Source of the DNA: Burkholderiales bacterium
Lineage (GTDB): Bacteria > Pseudomonadota > Gammaproteobacteria > Burkholderiales > Burkholderiaceae_B
NCBI GenBank assembly: GCA_021299735.1
Contig: JAJTEM010000008.1
Coordinates: 43,384-107,383 of the forward strand
Reading direction: 5' to 3'
DNA length: 64,000 nt
Positions within the stretch are counted from its first letter, which is position 1. Every line of letters begins with the position of its first letter. The position numbers and the translations under genes were made by a program. Of this stretch, positions 50,921-58,375 are shown piece by piece. The notes beneath the pieces were generated by a model. That model was not told the origin of the DNA. It saw only the letters and a program-made list of their open reading frames with translations, and did no database searches.

Positions 50921-53413
50921 ATGATTGCGCGTCAATGTAATTTTTTGTGTGCCAGCGCTATGCTGGGATTCGGTTTTTCCATGGTTGGAACGGTTTGCGC
51001 ACAGCAACTGGAGGAGGTGAGGGTGATCTCAACCACACCTTTGCCGGGTTCTTCAATGCCAATTGAGCAGGCACCTTTCAGCGTGAAAAGCGCTGAGGCA
51101 CTGCAACAAAATGCCGACAGGGAGTCACTAAGCAGCAGCCTGTTTCGCGGCATCAATGGTGTTCAGGTCACTGACAATCAGGGCAATCCGTATCAGTCTG
51201 ATGTTACCTATCGCGGTTTTTCCGTCACGCCTTTGTTGGGCACACCACCTGGTTTGTCGGTGTATGTGGATGGTGTTCGACAAAATGAAACTTTCGGCGA
51301 TGTGGTGCGCTTTGATGCAATACCCCAGTCGGCCTTGAAGGAGCTGACCGTGCTGCCGGGCACCATGCCGCAATTTGGTTTGAATTCACTGGGTGGTGCG
51401 ATTGTGATGCAAACCAAAAGTGGTCGGGATTTTCAGGGCACGCAGCTGGATGTTGAGCTTGGCGATTTCGGGCGCACTCGGGTGGGTGCACAGAAAGGCT
51501 GGGTGGATGAAGCCAGTCAACGCGATTTTTATGTCAACTTCAACTCATTTGATGAAAACGGCTGGCGTGTTCTTTCGCCGAGTTCTGTCGTTCAGTTGTT
51601 CGGCAAAATGGGCATTGTTTCTGGTGATACGCAAACCAACTTCAGCCTCGCACTTTATGAATCTGATTTGAACGGCAATGGTGTAGTGCCTCGCAGTTTT
51701 TACGAACAGAATCGGGCGCAATCGTACACCTACTTCGACAACACTCAAAACACTGGTGGGCAGTTTGCAGTGGACTTCACCCGCTACCTGCAAAGCGGAG
51801 CAGAAATTACAGCGAACGCCTATTATCGCAGTTCCAAATCCACCACATTCAATGGCGATGGCAACGAGAACGAGGACTACCGCTTTGGTGTGGCCGAGTT
51901 TGAGCCAGATCGTGCTGGATTTGAAGCGATGAGACCGATGAGGCCGGCAATCGTCTACAACGTCACCTGCAGTGCGCCTGCTGCTGTGGCCTACGCGCCC
52001 GGCACAGTCACGTTTGATGAAAATGACCCTGCTGCCATACCCCCCGACAGTGCTGATTGCCCTGGAGCCAACAACCGCGGTGTACTGAATCAAGATGTAG
52101 TCGGTTTGGGTTTGCAGTATGCCTTTGCACAGCTGGGGCCACACAAGCTTGTATTGGGTACACAACTTGAATTCGGACAATCCGATTTTCGTCGCACCTA
52201 TGCTTTGGGCGTATTCAACAACGACCGCACAGTGCGCGAACTTTACAGCCCAATTGAGCAGGTGAATGTGGAAGCGAACAACCGCCAGTTTGGTGTGTAT
52301 GCGCAAGATGTGTGGGTACTGAATGACAAAACCACACTATTGCTGGGAGGCCGTTACAACCATGCATCGGTAAAAACCACCGACCGTTTAAGCCCTGTGC
52401 TGATTAACGAAGAAGGCGAGGCAAGCCCCGGCCTGAACAATGACTACACTTACCAGCGCTTCAACCCATCGGTAGGCATTGCGTACCAAACTGCGGCGCA
52501 CAGTACCTGGTTTGCCAGTGCGGGTACCAGCAACCGCGTGCCTACACCGGTTGAGCTGGCGTGTTCAGACCCCGAGTTCCCCTGCTTATTGCCCAATGCC
52601 ATGGCGGCAGATCCGTTTCTTGAGCAGGTAGTAACCACGACAGTGGAGGGTGGTTATCGCACCCGTTGGGCCAGTGGCAGCACGCAGTATGGTTTTTCGT
52701 TCAACGTGTTTAGGGCCGACAACAAAAACGATATTCTGTTCGTGACCGATGGTGCAGGTTCGGGTGGCTTTTTTCAGAATTACGGAAAAACCCGCAGGCA
52801 GGGCGTAGAACTCGATTTTGATTTGGAAACATCCGTGTGGAATTTCGGTGCAAGCTACCAGTATCTGGATGCGACATTTCAAAGTGCAGCTCGCCTGGCC
52901 AGTGAAGGCAATAGCAGCGCAGTGGATTTGAACGGTGACCCAGCGGTGGAAGGTGGTTTCATTCAGGTGCAACCAGGCAATAAAATTCCAGGCTTGGCTG
53001 AACACAATGTGAAGCTGTCAGCGGGGTTTAAAGCCAGCGAGGCAACCCTGCTGTTTGTGGACATGCAGGCGCAAAGCGGGCAATACGCCCGAGGAAACGA
53101 GAACAATCAACACCGGGCCGGCATGGTGAATATTCCCGGCCAGGGGCCTGTTGAGTTCAAGGACAATGGTCGCGTTCCCGGTTTTGCTGTGTTCAATTTG
53201 GGCGTGAACCATGCCCTGAGCAAAAATATCACTTTGATTGCGCGTGTGAACAATGTGTTCGACCGTGAATATTTCAATGGTGCTTTGTTGGGAGGCAATA
53301 TTTTCGATCGCAACGGTGCTTTGGTTGAGGATGAAGATGACATTACTTACGAGTCCTTTCTCGCTCCAGGTACTCCCCGAAATGCGTGGGTTGGGCTTAG
53401 TCTGAAGTTTTAG
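50921..53413 (+). CDS. TonB-dependent outer-membrane receptor in the PQQ/lanthanide island
   Basis: An 830-residue receptor with signal MLGFGFSMVGTVCAQ and a TonB-box-like EEVRVIST. The plug has SSLFRGINGVQVTDNQGNPY, YRGFSVTPLLGTPPGLSVYV, DGVRQNETFGDVVRFDAIPQ and GLNSLGGAIVMQTKSG. The barrel ends NAWVGLSLKF with terminal Phe. The plug differs from the ferrichrome receptor at 16.6 kb, and there is no Fur-like site upstream, only a long inverted repeat. Location beside PQQ genes resembles receptors linked to lanthanide uptake (LutH/LanA in methylotrophs), but the ligand is not shown by sequence. Confidence 0.85.
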   Translation: MIARQCNFLCASAMLGFGFSMVGTVCAQQLEEVRVISTTPLPGSSMPIEQAPFSVKSAEALQQNADRESLSSSLFRGINGVQVTDNQGNPYQSDVTYRGFSVTPLLGTPPGLSVYVDGVRQNETFGDVVRFDAIPQSALKELTVLPGTMPQFGLNSLGGAIVMQTKSGRDFQGTQLDVELGDFGRTRVGAQKGWVDEASQRDFYVNFNSFDENGWRVLSPSSVVQLFGKMGIVSGDTQTNFSLALYESDLNGNGVVPRSFYEQNRAQSYTYFDNTQNTGGQFAVDFTRYLQSGAEITANAYYRSSKSTTFNGDGNENEDYRFGVAEFEPDRAGFEAMRPMRPAIVYNVTCSAPAAVAYAPGTVTFDENDPAAIPPDSADCPGANNRGVLNQDVVGLGLQYAFAQLGPHKLVLGTQLEFGQSDFRRTYALGVFNNDRTVRELYSPIEQVNVEANNRQFGVYAQDVWVLNDKTTLLLGGRYNHASVKTTDRLSPVLINEEGEASPGLNNDYTYQRFNPSVGIAYQTAAHSTWFASAGTSNRVPTPVELACSDPEFPCLLPNAMAADPFLEQVVTTTVEGGYRTRWASGSTQYGFSFNVFRADNKNDILFVTDGAGSGGFFQNYGKTRRQGVELDFDLETSVWNFGASYQYLDATFQSAARLASEGNSSAVDLNGDPAVEGGFIQVQPGNKIPGLAEHNVKLSAGFKASEATLLFVDMQAQSGQYARGNENNQHRAGMVNIPGQGPVEFKDNGRVPGFAVFNLGVNHALSKNITLIARVNNVFDREYFNGALLGGNIFDRNGALVEDEDDITYESFLAPGTPRNAWVGLSLKF

Positions 53414-53478
53414 TATTTGAAGCATGGCTTGAATCGGCTATTCTTCAAGAGTTGAATCGATTCAGGCCCTGTTGTTAT

Positions 53479-54495
53479 ATGTATTTGAACATTCGAAGTT
53501 TTTTAACTTTCTTTGCCTTCTTCTTTTTCTCATCATTTGTTCAGGCCCAGTCAGAACCTTGCTGGCAACAGCACAGAGCCACCGTGTATGAATGGACTTG
53601 CGCCGGTCAAAGCTTGCCTGCCGAAGGCCAGGATTTTGCGTTGTCGATTGTGGTGGTAAATTCACCGAAAGCTTTGATGGTGATTGATTCCGGTGCCACA
53701 GCCGCTGTAGGTGAAAGCGCTGCTGCGGCAATTCGATCCAAATTCGGCACCAAGCCTGTTTGGGTTTTGAACTCCCAGCCCAAGCCTGAACATGTACTGG
53801 GCAATGTAGGGTTTCGCTCAGTATTTTCGGGCACCTTGAAGGAAGGTGAATTATTCACCAGCCGATTGGTAGCCGGTAAAAAAACTGCAGATTTAATGAA
53901 AGCCCGCTGCCCTGTGTGTATCAGTAATTTTTCCGAACGCTTGGGAAGTAACTCGGTAGAAGGCACGGAATCTTTGGTTCCCGGCCGTATTCTGCGAACA
54001 GAAACAGGTCATTTGGGTTTGTTGAACAACGATTGGGTGGCCTGGAAATTTCGCTTTTACAACGACCTTGAAACTGAAGAGGCTCTTGTTTTACGCAATC
54101 AGGAATTGAAATTGTGGTGGGTGGGTTCTGCTATACAAAATCGGGATATTCCTGATTTGTACGACGGCAAGGTCGCTGATCGAATTGACTTTTTAGGGCG
54201 CTTGAAAACCCGTATGCTTGCCGGAGACACCATTCTTACTTCATTTGGTGTTTTGGATCGCAACTGGATAGACCGCAACCTGGATTACTTTGTGCGTCTT
54301 CAACAGGCTGTGTTGTACGGGCTTGAGGCTGGTGTCAGTGAAGTGGAATTGATTGAGCAACTGAGCGCGGAAATTGGCGAATTCAAGAACACTGTGTCTG
54401 TGCAAACTGATCCCAAACTGAACGCCAAAGCGCTTGAAACCCACCAGCTGAATGTTCAGCGTATTTTCCATCAAACCGAGCCATTTGTTTTTTAA
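53479..54495 (+). CDS. degenerate metallo-beta-lactamase-fold relay protein
   Basis: A 338-residue exported protein; the signal is the very hydrophobic SFLTFFAFFFFSSFVQAQ. It aligns with 'quinoprotein relay system' metallohydrolases through SIVVVNSPKALMVIDSG and VLNSQPKPEHVLGN. In that motif the zinc pattern HxHxDH reads QxKxEH, so three of four ligands are changed; TETGHLGLL may hold another. It is probably non-hydrolytic, perhaps a binding protein. ATG 53479 chosen; TTG 53452 is in frame. Follows the receptor by 65 bp and precedes the ExbB-like operon. Confidence 0.7.
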   Translation: MYLNIRSFLTFFAFFFFSSFVQAQSEPCWQQHRATVYEWTCAGQSLPAEGQDFALSIVVVNSPKALMVIDSGATAAVGESAAAAIRSKFGTKPVWVLNSQPKPEHVLGNVGFRSVFSGTLKEGELFTSRLVAGKKTADLMKARCPVCISNFSERLGSNSVEGTESLVPGRILRTETGHLGLLNNDWVAWKFRFYNDLETEEALVLRNQELKLWWVGSAIQNRDIPDLYDGKVADRIDFLGRLKTRMLAGDTILTSFGVLDRNWIDRNLDYFVRLQQAVLYGLEAGVSEVELIEQLSAEIGEFKNTVSVQTDPKLNAKALETHQLNVQRIFHQTEPFVF

Positions 54496-54500
54496 GGGGC

Positions 54501-54516
54501 TGGAATACGGCTTGCT
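54501..54516 (+). promoter_or_regulatory. possible sigma-54 promoter before the ExbB-like operon
   Basis: TGGAATACGGCTTGCT has GG-N10-GC spacing and TTGCT at -12, but AAT instead of CAC after GG. It lies 59 bp before the TTG start and just upstream of a perfect regulon palindrome, which is the reverse of the usual order. Weak candidate. Confidence 0.4.
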
Positions 54517-54531
54517 AGTAATCCTTTGAAC

Positions 54532-54548
54532 TGTTGCAAAGTGCAACA
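54532..54548. promoter_or_regulatory. activator palindrome before the ExbB-like operon
   Basis: TGTTGCA-AAG-TGCAACA, flanked by C and G, is a perfect inverted repeat identical in arms and spacing to the site upstream of pqqA. It lies 26 bp before the first gene. Confidence 0.65.
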
Positions 54549-54574
54549 GGCCAATTACCGAGGGGCTGCTAGCA

Positions 54575-55225
54575 TTGAATACCAATAAAACACACACCCT
54601 TTTTTTGCTGTGGGTGCTGCTGATCAGCCTGACCGGTTTTGGCCTTTATGTAACCTGGCACAAAGGTTTTTTTCAATGGATTATTCTGACCGACAACACA
54701 CGCATTTGTGTGGTGATTGTGTTTGCATTTCTGATTGGAAGTGGGCTTGCTGGCTGGCGCAGTATTTACCTGAGCAGGCAGTCTCAGTACTTTGATCGCA
54801 TCCGGGATGGGTTCAACGATTTCAAACCCGGGCAGTCCATTTGCCACGATTACCTGACCCACCCACTTGCGCATCCCAGCGAGGGCCAGTTGATGGCCGA
54901 GGTGATGGCAGAGCGCGCGCGTGGCACACACCAGGTGGGCTGGTTTGTTACCGGCCTGATGATCAAACTGGGATTGCTGGGCACCGTGGTGGGTTTCATC
55001 ATGATGCTCAGCCGTCTTGAAGGCCTGGAACAGCTGGACATTTCCGACATTAAAACCCTGATGCAGCAGATGACGCAGGGCATGGGTGTTGCCATGAACA
55101 CCACCTTGGTGGGTTTGGTTGGCAGCATTTTGTTGGGGTTGCAGTTTTTGATGCTTGATCGCTACGCTGACAAATTGATTGCGGCCACTGTGGACTATGC
55201 ACACCGAAACGTGAAAGCGAGCTAA
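54575..55225 (+). CDS. MotA/TolQ/ExbB-type proton channel protein
   Basis: A 216-residue inner-membrane protein with four predicted helices (about 8-28, 45-63, 122-145 and 160-188). The last two carry the family signature: GLMIKLGLLGTVVGFIMML and MTQGMGVAMNTTLVGLVGS. It starts with TTG 54575 behind GAGGGG. It differs from the ExbB at 12 kb by having four helices and a distinct gene context. With the next gene it should form a proton-driven motor across the inner membrane. Confidence 0.75.
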   Translation: MNTNKTHTLFLLWVLLISLTGFGLYVTWHKGFFQWIILTDNTRICVVIVFAFLIGSGLAGWRSIYLSRQSQYFDRIRDGFNDFKPGQSICHDYLTHPLAHPSEGQLMAEVMAERARGTHQVGWFVTGLMIKLGLLGTVVGFIMMLSRLEGLEQLDISDIKTLMQQMTQGMGVAMNTTLVGLVGSILLGLQFLMLDRYADKLIAATVDYAHRNVKAS

Positions 55226-55230
55226 GCAGT

Positions 55231-55839
55231 ATGCCGCTTTTCAATCACAAGCCTGATTTCGAGCTGGACCCCTTCACGGATCTGATTTTCAACGCCTTGT
55301 TGATTTTCACTTTTCTGTTTTTGATGGCCTTGCTGTTGCTCAACCCGCCAGCCAAAAGCGGAATCATTGATCCCAAAGCCGAGTTTTTGGTCACGGTAAG
55401 TTGGCCCGACAATGACCCCAATGACATCGATGTTTGGGCTGCAGGGCCTGCTGGTGCGCAGGTTTGGTTTATGCGCCCGCAAGATGGATTGTTGCACCTG
55501 GACCGGGACGACCGCGGCCTTGCCAACGACACACAAGAAATTGACGGACAGGTTTTTGTGAATCCGCTGAATCAGGAAGTGCTGACCATACGAGGTCGCC
55601 CGCCGGGTGAATACATTGTCAACCTGCACTATTACAAAACTGAAAACAATGTGCCTGTGCCCGTGAATGTTTATGTGGCTGAAGTAAACCCGAAATTGAA
55701 AGTGTTGCATTACTCCACAGTGAACCTGCAGCAACAGGGCGACGAGGCCACTGCACTGCGGTTCACCATTGATGCAAATGGCACTGTAAGCAACATCAAT
55801 CAACTTGAAAAATCTTTGGTGAAGGCAGACGGAAAATGA
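55231..55839 (+). CDS. ExbD-like motor partner with Asp-rich periplasmic domain
   Basis: A 202-residue protein. Its N-terminal helix LDPFTDLIFNALLIFTFLFL (12-31) holds Asp17 at the place of the proton-carrying Asp of ExbD/TolR/MotB. The periplasmic part is not ExbD-like: SWPDNDPNDIDVWAAGPAG (58-76) and LHLDRDDRGLAND (88-100) resemble the calcium-type Asp motif of DUF2135/YfaP beta-sandwich domains. It starts 5 bp after the channel gene and overlaps the next by ATGA. Probably the stator partner of the channel, with a metal- or ligand-binding head. Confidence 0.7.
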   Translation: MPLFNHKPDFELDPFTDLIFNALLIFTFLFLMALLLLNPPAKSGIIDPKAEFLVTVSWPDNDPNDIDVWAAGPAGAQVWFMRPQDGLLHLDRDDRGLANDTQEIDGQVFVNPLNQEVLTIRGRPPGEYIVNLHYYKTENNVPVPVNVYVAEVNPKLKVLHYSTVNLQQQGDEATALRFTIDANGTVSNINQLEKSLVKADGK

Positions 55840-56351
55840 ATGAAGTCCTGGTGGGTTTGGGTATAGCCTATGTTTTTCTGGCAGCGTTGCTGCTGCTGGC
55901 CCTTGTGTACTGCCGCATGAACTGGACAGTCAAACTGCTTCTGATTGTTGTGTCGGTGGGGTTTTATTGGATCAGCTACGTGAACTGGCAAAGTGCACAA
56001 GGCTGGCCCAGCCACGCTGATTTACCCAAGCGGTTTTTGTTTCATGCAGTGGTGGTTGAAGAACCCGATAAAACAGAGGGCATTAAAGGACGCTTGTTTA
56101 TATGGGCCAGTGACCTTGCCAATAACAAACCTTCCGATACACCACGTGCCTACGTGTTGCCTTACGACAAAGATTTACATGTGAAGCTTGATGCAGCACA
56201 ACGCAAGATGCGCAACGGCAATTTACAAATTGGGGAGGTGGGCGGCGAGTTGTTCGACCCCCAGGCCACACGCGACAACACGCGGATTGCGGACAAGAAA
56301 ATTGATCTGGAATTCACGGATTTGCCCGACCCTCAGTTGCCGGAGAAATAA
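55836..56351 (+). CDS. unknown membrane protein of the ExbB/ExbD-like operon
   Basis: A 171-residue protein with two N-terminal helices (about 5-25, VLVGLGIAYVFLAALLLLAL; and 29-46, WTVKLLLIVVSVGFYWIS), then a soluble domain of about 120 residues containing KRFLFHAVVVEEPDKTEGIK and PRAYVLPYDKDLH. I recognise no family. Translational coupling on the 5' side and a 3-bp gap to the next gene indicate a stable four-gene unit. It may be a structural part of the motor. Confidence 0.65.
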   Translation: MNEVLVGLGIAYVFLAALLLLALVYCRMNWTVKLLLIVVSVGFYWISYVNWQSAQGWPSHADLPKRFLFHAVVVEEPDKTEGIKGRLFIWASDLANNKPSDTPRAYVLPYDKDLHVKLDAAQRKMRNGNLQIGEVGGELFDPQATRDNTRIADKKIDLEFTDLPDPQLPEK

Positions 56352-56354
56352 GCC

Positions 56355-57068
56355 ATGTTGAAAATTATTGCTTTGGCAGCTCTGGCACTGGGCCTTGCGT
56401 CCTGTTCCAAATTGGGGAGTGGGGAATACTTTCCTCTCAATGAGGGCATGCAGTGGCGTTATACACTTGATTACGTCATGCCCGATGGCAAGAAAAAAGA
56501 AGAATTGATCATCCGCGCTGTGGGCCATCAAAGCTTTAAAAACGAGGAGGATGAAATTCAGGGCATGGTTCGCCAAACATCCGATGGCACAGACTATTTT
56601 GTGCAAGAACGGGATGATGGTTTTTATCGTGTGGCAAAACGCGTGATTGTTCAGACCAAGCCACAGGCCGACAAAAGTGCCAGGCTCATACTGCCAAAGG
56701 GTAAAAAACTGAGGGTGGGCCACACCTGGACTTTGGACACAAGCCCCTATGTGATGCATTGGATGCCACCATTCAATGAAGCCAATGCGAGTATCAAACC
56801 GTTTGATTTGGTGTACGAGGTGGCCTCACTGGATGACACGGTGGAAACACCCGCGGGTGTTTTCGAGAAATGCATTCGATTGGAGGCCACTGGCAAGATG
56901 GTGTTTTACGCCGATGCCAGTGCCGGCTACCAGGAAATATTGATCAACCACAGTGAATGGTATGCACCCGGCGTGGGCTTGGTGAAACTGCAGCGTGATG
57001 AACCTTTGGACACCAGCATTATGAAAGGGGGCAAGGTGACCATGCTGCTGAGCAGTTTCAGCGAATAG
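56355..57068 (+). CDS. lipoprotein of the ExbB/ExbD-like operon
   Basis: A 237-residue lipoprotein with signal LKIIALAALALGLASC, lipobox LASC, and Ser after the Cys, which favours outer-membrane sorting. The mature part has beta-rich repeats: YFPLNEGMQWRYTLDY, RLILPKGKKLRVGHTWTLD, TPAGVFEKCIRLEATG and EWYAPGVGLVKLQRDE. These match a common beta-sandwich lipoprotein pattern (EGxxWxY ... AGxFxxCxxL ... WYAPGVGLVK) of unknown function. Last gene of the operon; convergent with the next lipoprotein gene. Confidence 0.7.
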   Translation: MLKIIALAALALGLASCSKLGSGEYFPLNEGMQWRYTLDYVMPDGKKKEELIIRAVGHQSFKNEEDEIQGMVRQTSDGTDYFVQERDDGFYRVAKRVIVQTKPQADKSARLILPKGKKLRVGHTWTLDTSPYVMHWMPPFNEANASIKPFDLVYEVASLDDTVETPAGVFEKCIRLEATGKMVFYADASAGYQEILINHSEWYAPGVGLVKLQRDEPLDTSIMKGGKVTMLLSSFSE

Positions 57069-57071
57069 TTT

Positions 57072-57611
57072 TCACTTGTTGAATAGTCCTTCAATCACCT
57101 GGTCACAGAAGCGTTCCCGTTTTTCGCCGTTGCCGGTCACCGTGCAATGTTCAATCAAAATTTGGTCGCCGACCACGCTGTGCGATTCAACTCGGTCGGC
57201 ATAACGCAAAATTTCCTCAGTGTCCAGGCTGAATTTTGAATCCAGATCCATCTGGTTCAGATCGGGCCTTCGCCAGTGCACGGTGAACAGTGGCTGGTTC
57301 TGAAACACTTCGCCTTTCTGGTTCTGTAATTCCGTGACTGCTTGTACTGACAGCATGGGGTGGCTGTTGAACTCTTGCGGGTAATGGCGTTTCATTTCCC
57401 GCATGATGTTGTAGGCGTCGGTTGCAAACAGGGTCACGATTCGATTGCGCGTTACAAATGTAAGCTGATCGGTATTCAAGCCACGAATTTCGACAATGTT
57501 CCCGTTGGCCATTTTTTCCATGGAATCGGGCGGTGGTGGGCTACAGGCAGCAATCAAGGCCGCACAGGCCAGCAATGTGGCGTGTTTGGCAAGGCGCAAC
57601 ATAGGGCGCAT
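57072..57611 (-). CDS. hypothetical lipoprotein
   Basis: A 179-residue protein with lipoprotein signal KHATLLACAALIAAC (lipobox IAAC) followed by SPPPPDS. The body (NGNIVEIRGLNTDQLTFVTR, DAYNIMREMKRHYPQEFN) matches no family I recognise. Two later Cys (EHCTVTG and RFCDQV) could form a disulfide. It is convergent with the ExbB/ExbD-like operon, 3 bp apart, and is co-directional with tetR, 62 bp downstream of it. Confidence 0.7.
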   Translation of the reverse strand: MRPMLRLAKHATLLACAALIAACSPPPPDSMEKMANGNIVEIRGLNTDQLTFVTRNRIVTLFATDAYNIMREMKRHYPQEFNSHPMLSVQAVTELQNQKGEVFQNQPLFTVHWRRPDLNQMDLDSKFSLDTEEILRYADRVESHSVVGDQILIEHCTVTGNGEKRERFCDQVIEGLFNK

Positions 57612-57673
57612 TCGTGGTCTCCGAAGTGGTGTTGTATTGCCAGCAGTATAGGGGGTAAATGTTGTCGCCTGGC

Positions 57674-58282
57674 TTACACCGTGCCCAGTTCTTTCTCAAC
57701 GTAATGTCCCGCCATGTCAGCCAAACCCTTGGCAAGGTCATCGAATGAGAAACTTGGGTTGGGATGGTTTAAGTACCGAATCATTGTGGCAATTCCACTG
57801 TTGATGAAAATATAGGTCATCGTTTGAAGGTTGTTCAGCCGCAAAATTTCCGGATGCTTGATGGCATGTTGAATAAACAGATCAGCCAAGGCCCGGTAAA
57901 TCGGGCCGAAGGGTACATGCTTTTCCATCAAGGCTGATTCACGGGCACAGCGCAGGTAGAGCTCCTGGTCTTTTTTCAGGAATTCAGCCGTTTGCATGAT
58001 CAGTTCATACACAGCATCGCGTAGCGAAAGCCGAACAAGGTCGGTGGTGGCCCCCTGGATTACCCCGACTAATTCCTTCGAAAAGCGTTCGCCCATGGCT
58101 TTAAAAATCGCTTCCTTGTTCTCGAAGTATTCATAAATCGATCCCACGCCCACCCCCGCATGTTCCGCAATTTGCCGCGTGGTTGCTCCCTCTGCGCCAT
58201 GTTTGGCCAATGCAATGAATGCGCCTTGAACAATGGTTTCAACGGTGTTCTGGGAGCGGGTTTGTTTGGGCTTTCTGGTCAT
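57674..58282 (-). CDS. TetR-family transcriptional regulator
   Basis: A 202-residue repressor. The N-terminal HTH is TTRQIAEHAGVGVGSIYEYF (about 33-52), preceded by the usual helix TVETIVQGAFIALAKHGAEG. The C-terminal ligand domain is AcrR-like. ATG 58282 (nine codons after the ORF limit) avoids overlap with the operator at 58306. It is divergent from the SDR / ferritin-like / monooxygenase operon and probably represses it and itself. Confidence 0.85.
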   Translation of the reverse strand: MTRKPKQTRSQNTVETIVQGAFIALAKHGAEGATTRQIAEHAGVGVGSIYEYFENKEAIFKAMGERFSKELVGVIQGATTDLVRLSLRDAVYELIMQTAEFLKKDQELYLRCARESALMEKHVPFGPIYRALADLFIQHAIKHPEILRLNNLQTMTYIFINSGIATMIRYLNHPNPSFSFDDLAKGLADMAGHYVEKELGTV

Positions 58283-58305
58283 GAATAAATCCGAATTGAA
58301 TCCGA

Positions 58306-58317
58306 ACAAACGTTCGT
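58306..58317. promoter_or_regulatory. TetR-type operator in the tetR/SDR gap
   Basis: ACAAACGTTCGT lies in the 93-bp divergent gap and is embedded in CGAAC-AAAC-GTTCG, an inverted repeat. Eleven of 12 bases match the perfect palindrome upstream of the FadL gene (33511-33522). Confidence 0.6.
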
Positions 58318-58375
58318 TTTAAGATGACATTGTTCAATGTCACGGTCGCTCTGTCAAGCGCAACGGAATTTACTC

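Noticed and set aside
51545..52306. Minus-strand frame of 253 codons
   Set aside because: Antisense to the TonB receptor; no motif or ribosome site.
54630..54670. CTGGCAC followed by a T-run as a sigma-54 promoter for the ExbB-like operon
   Set aside because: The -24 element is good, but the -12 GC is absent and it lies inside the coding region.
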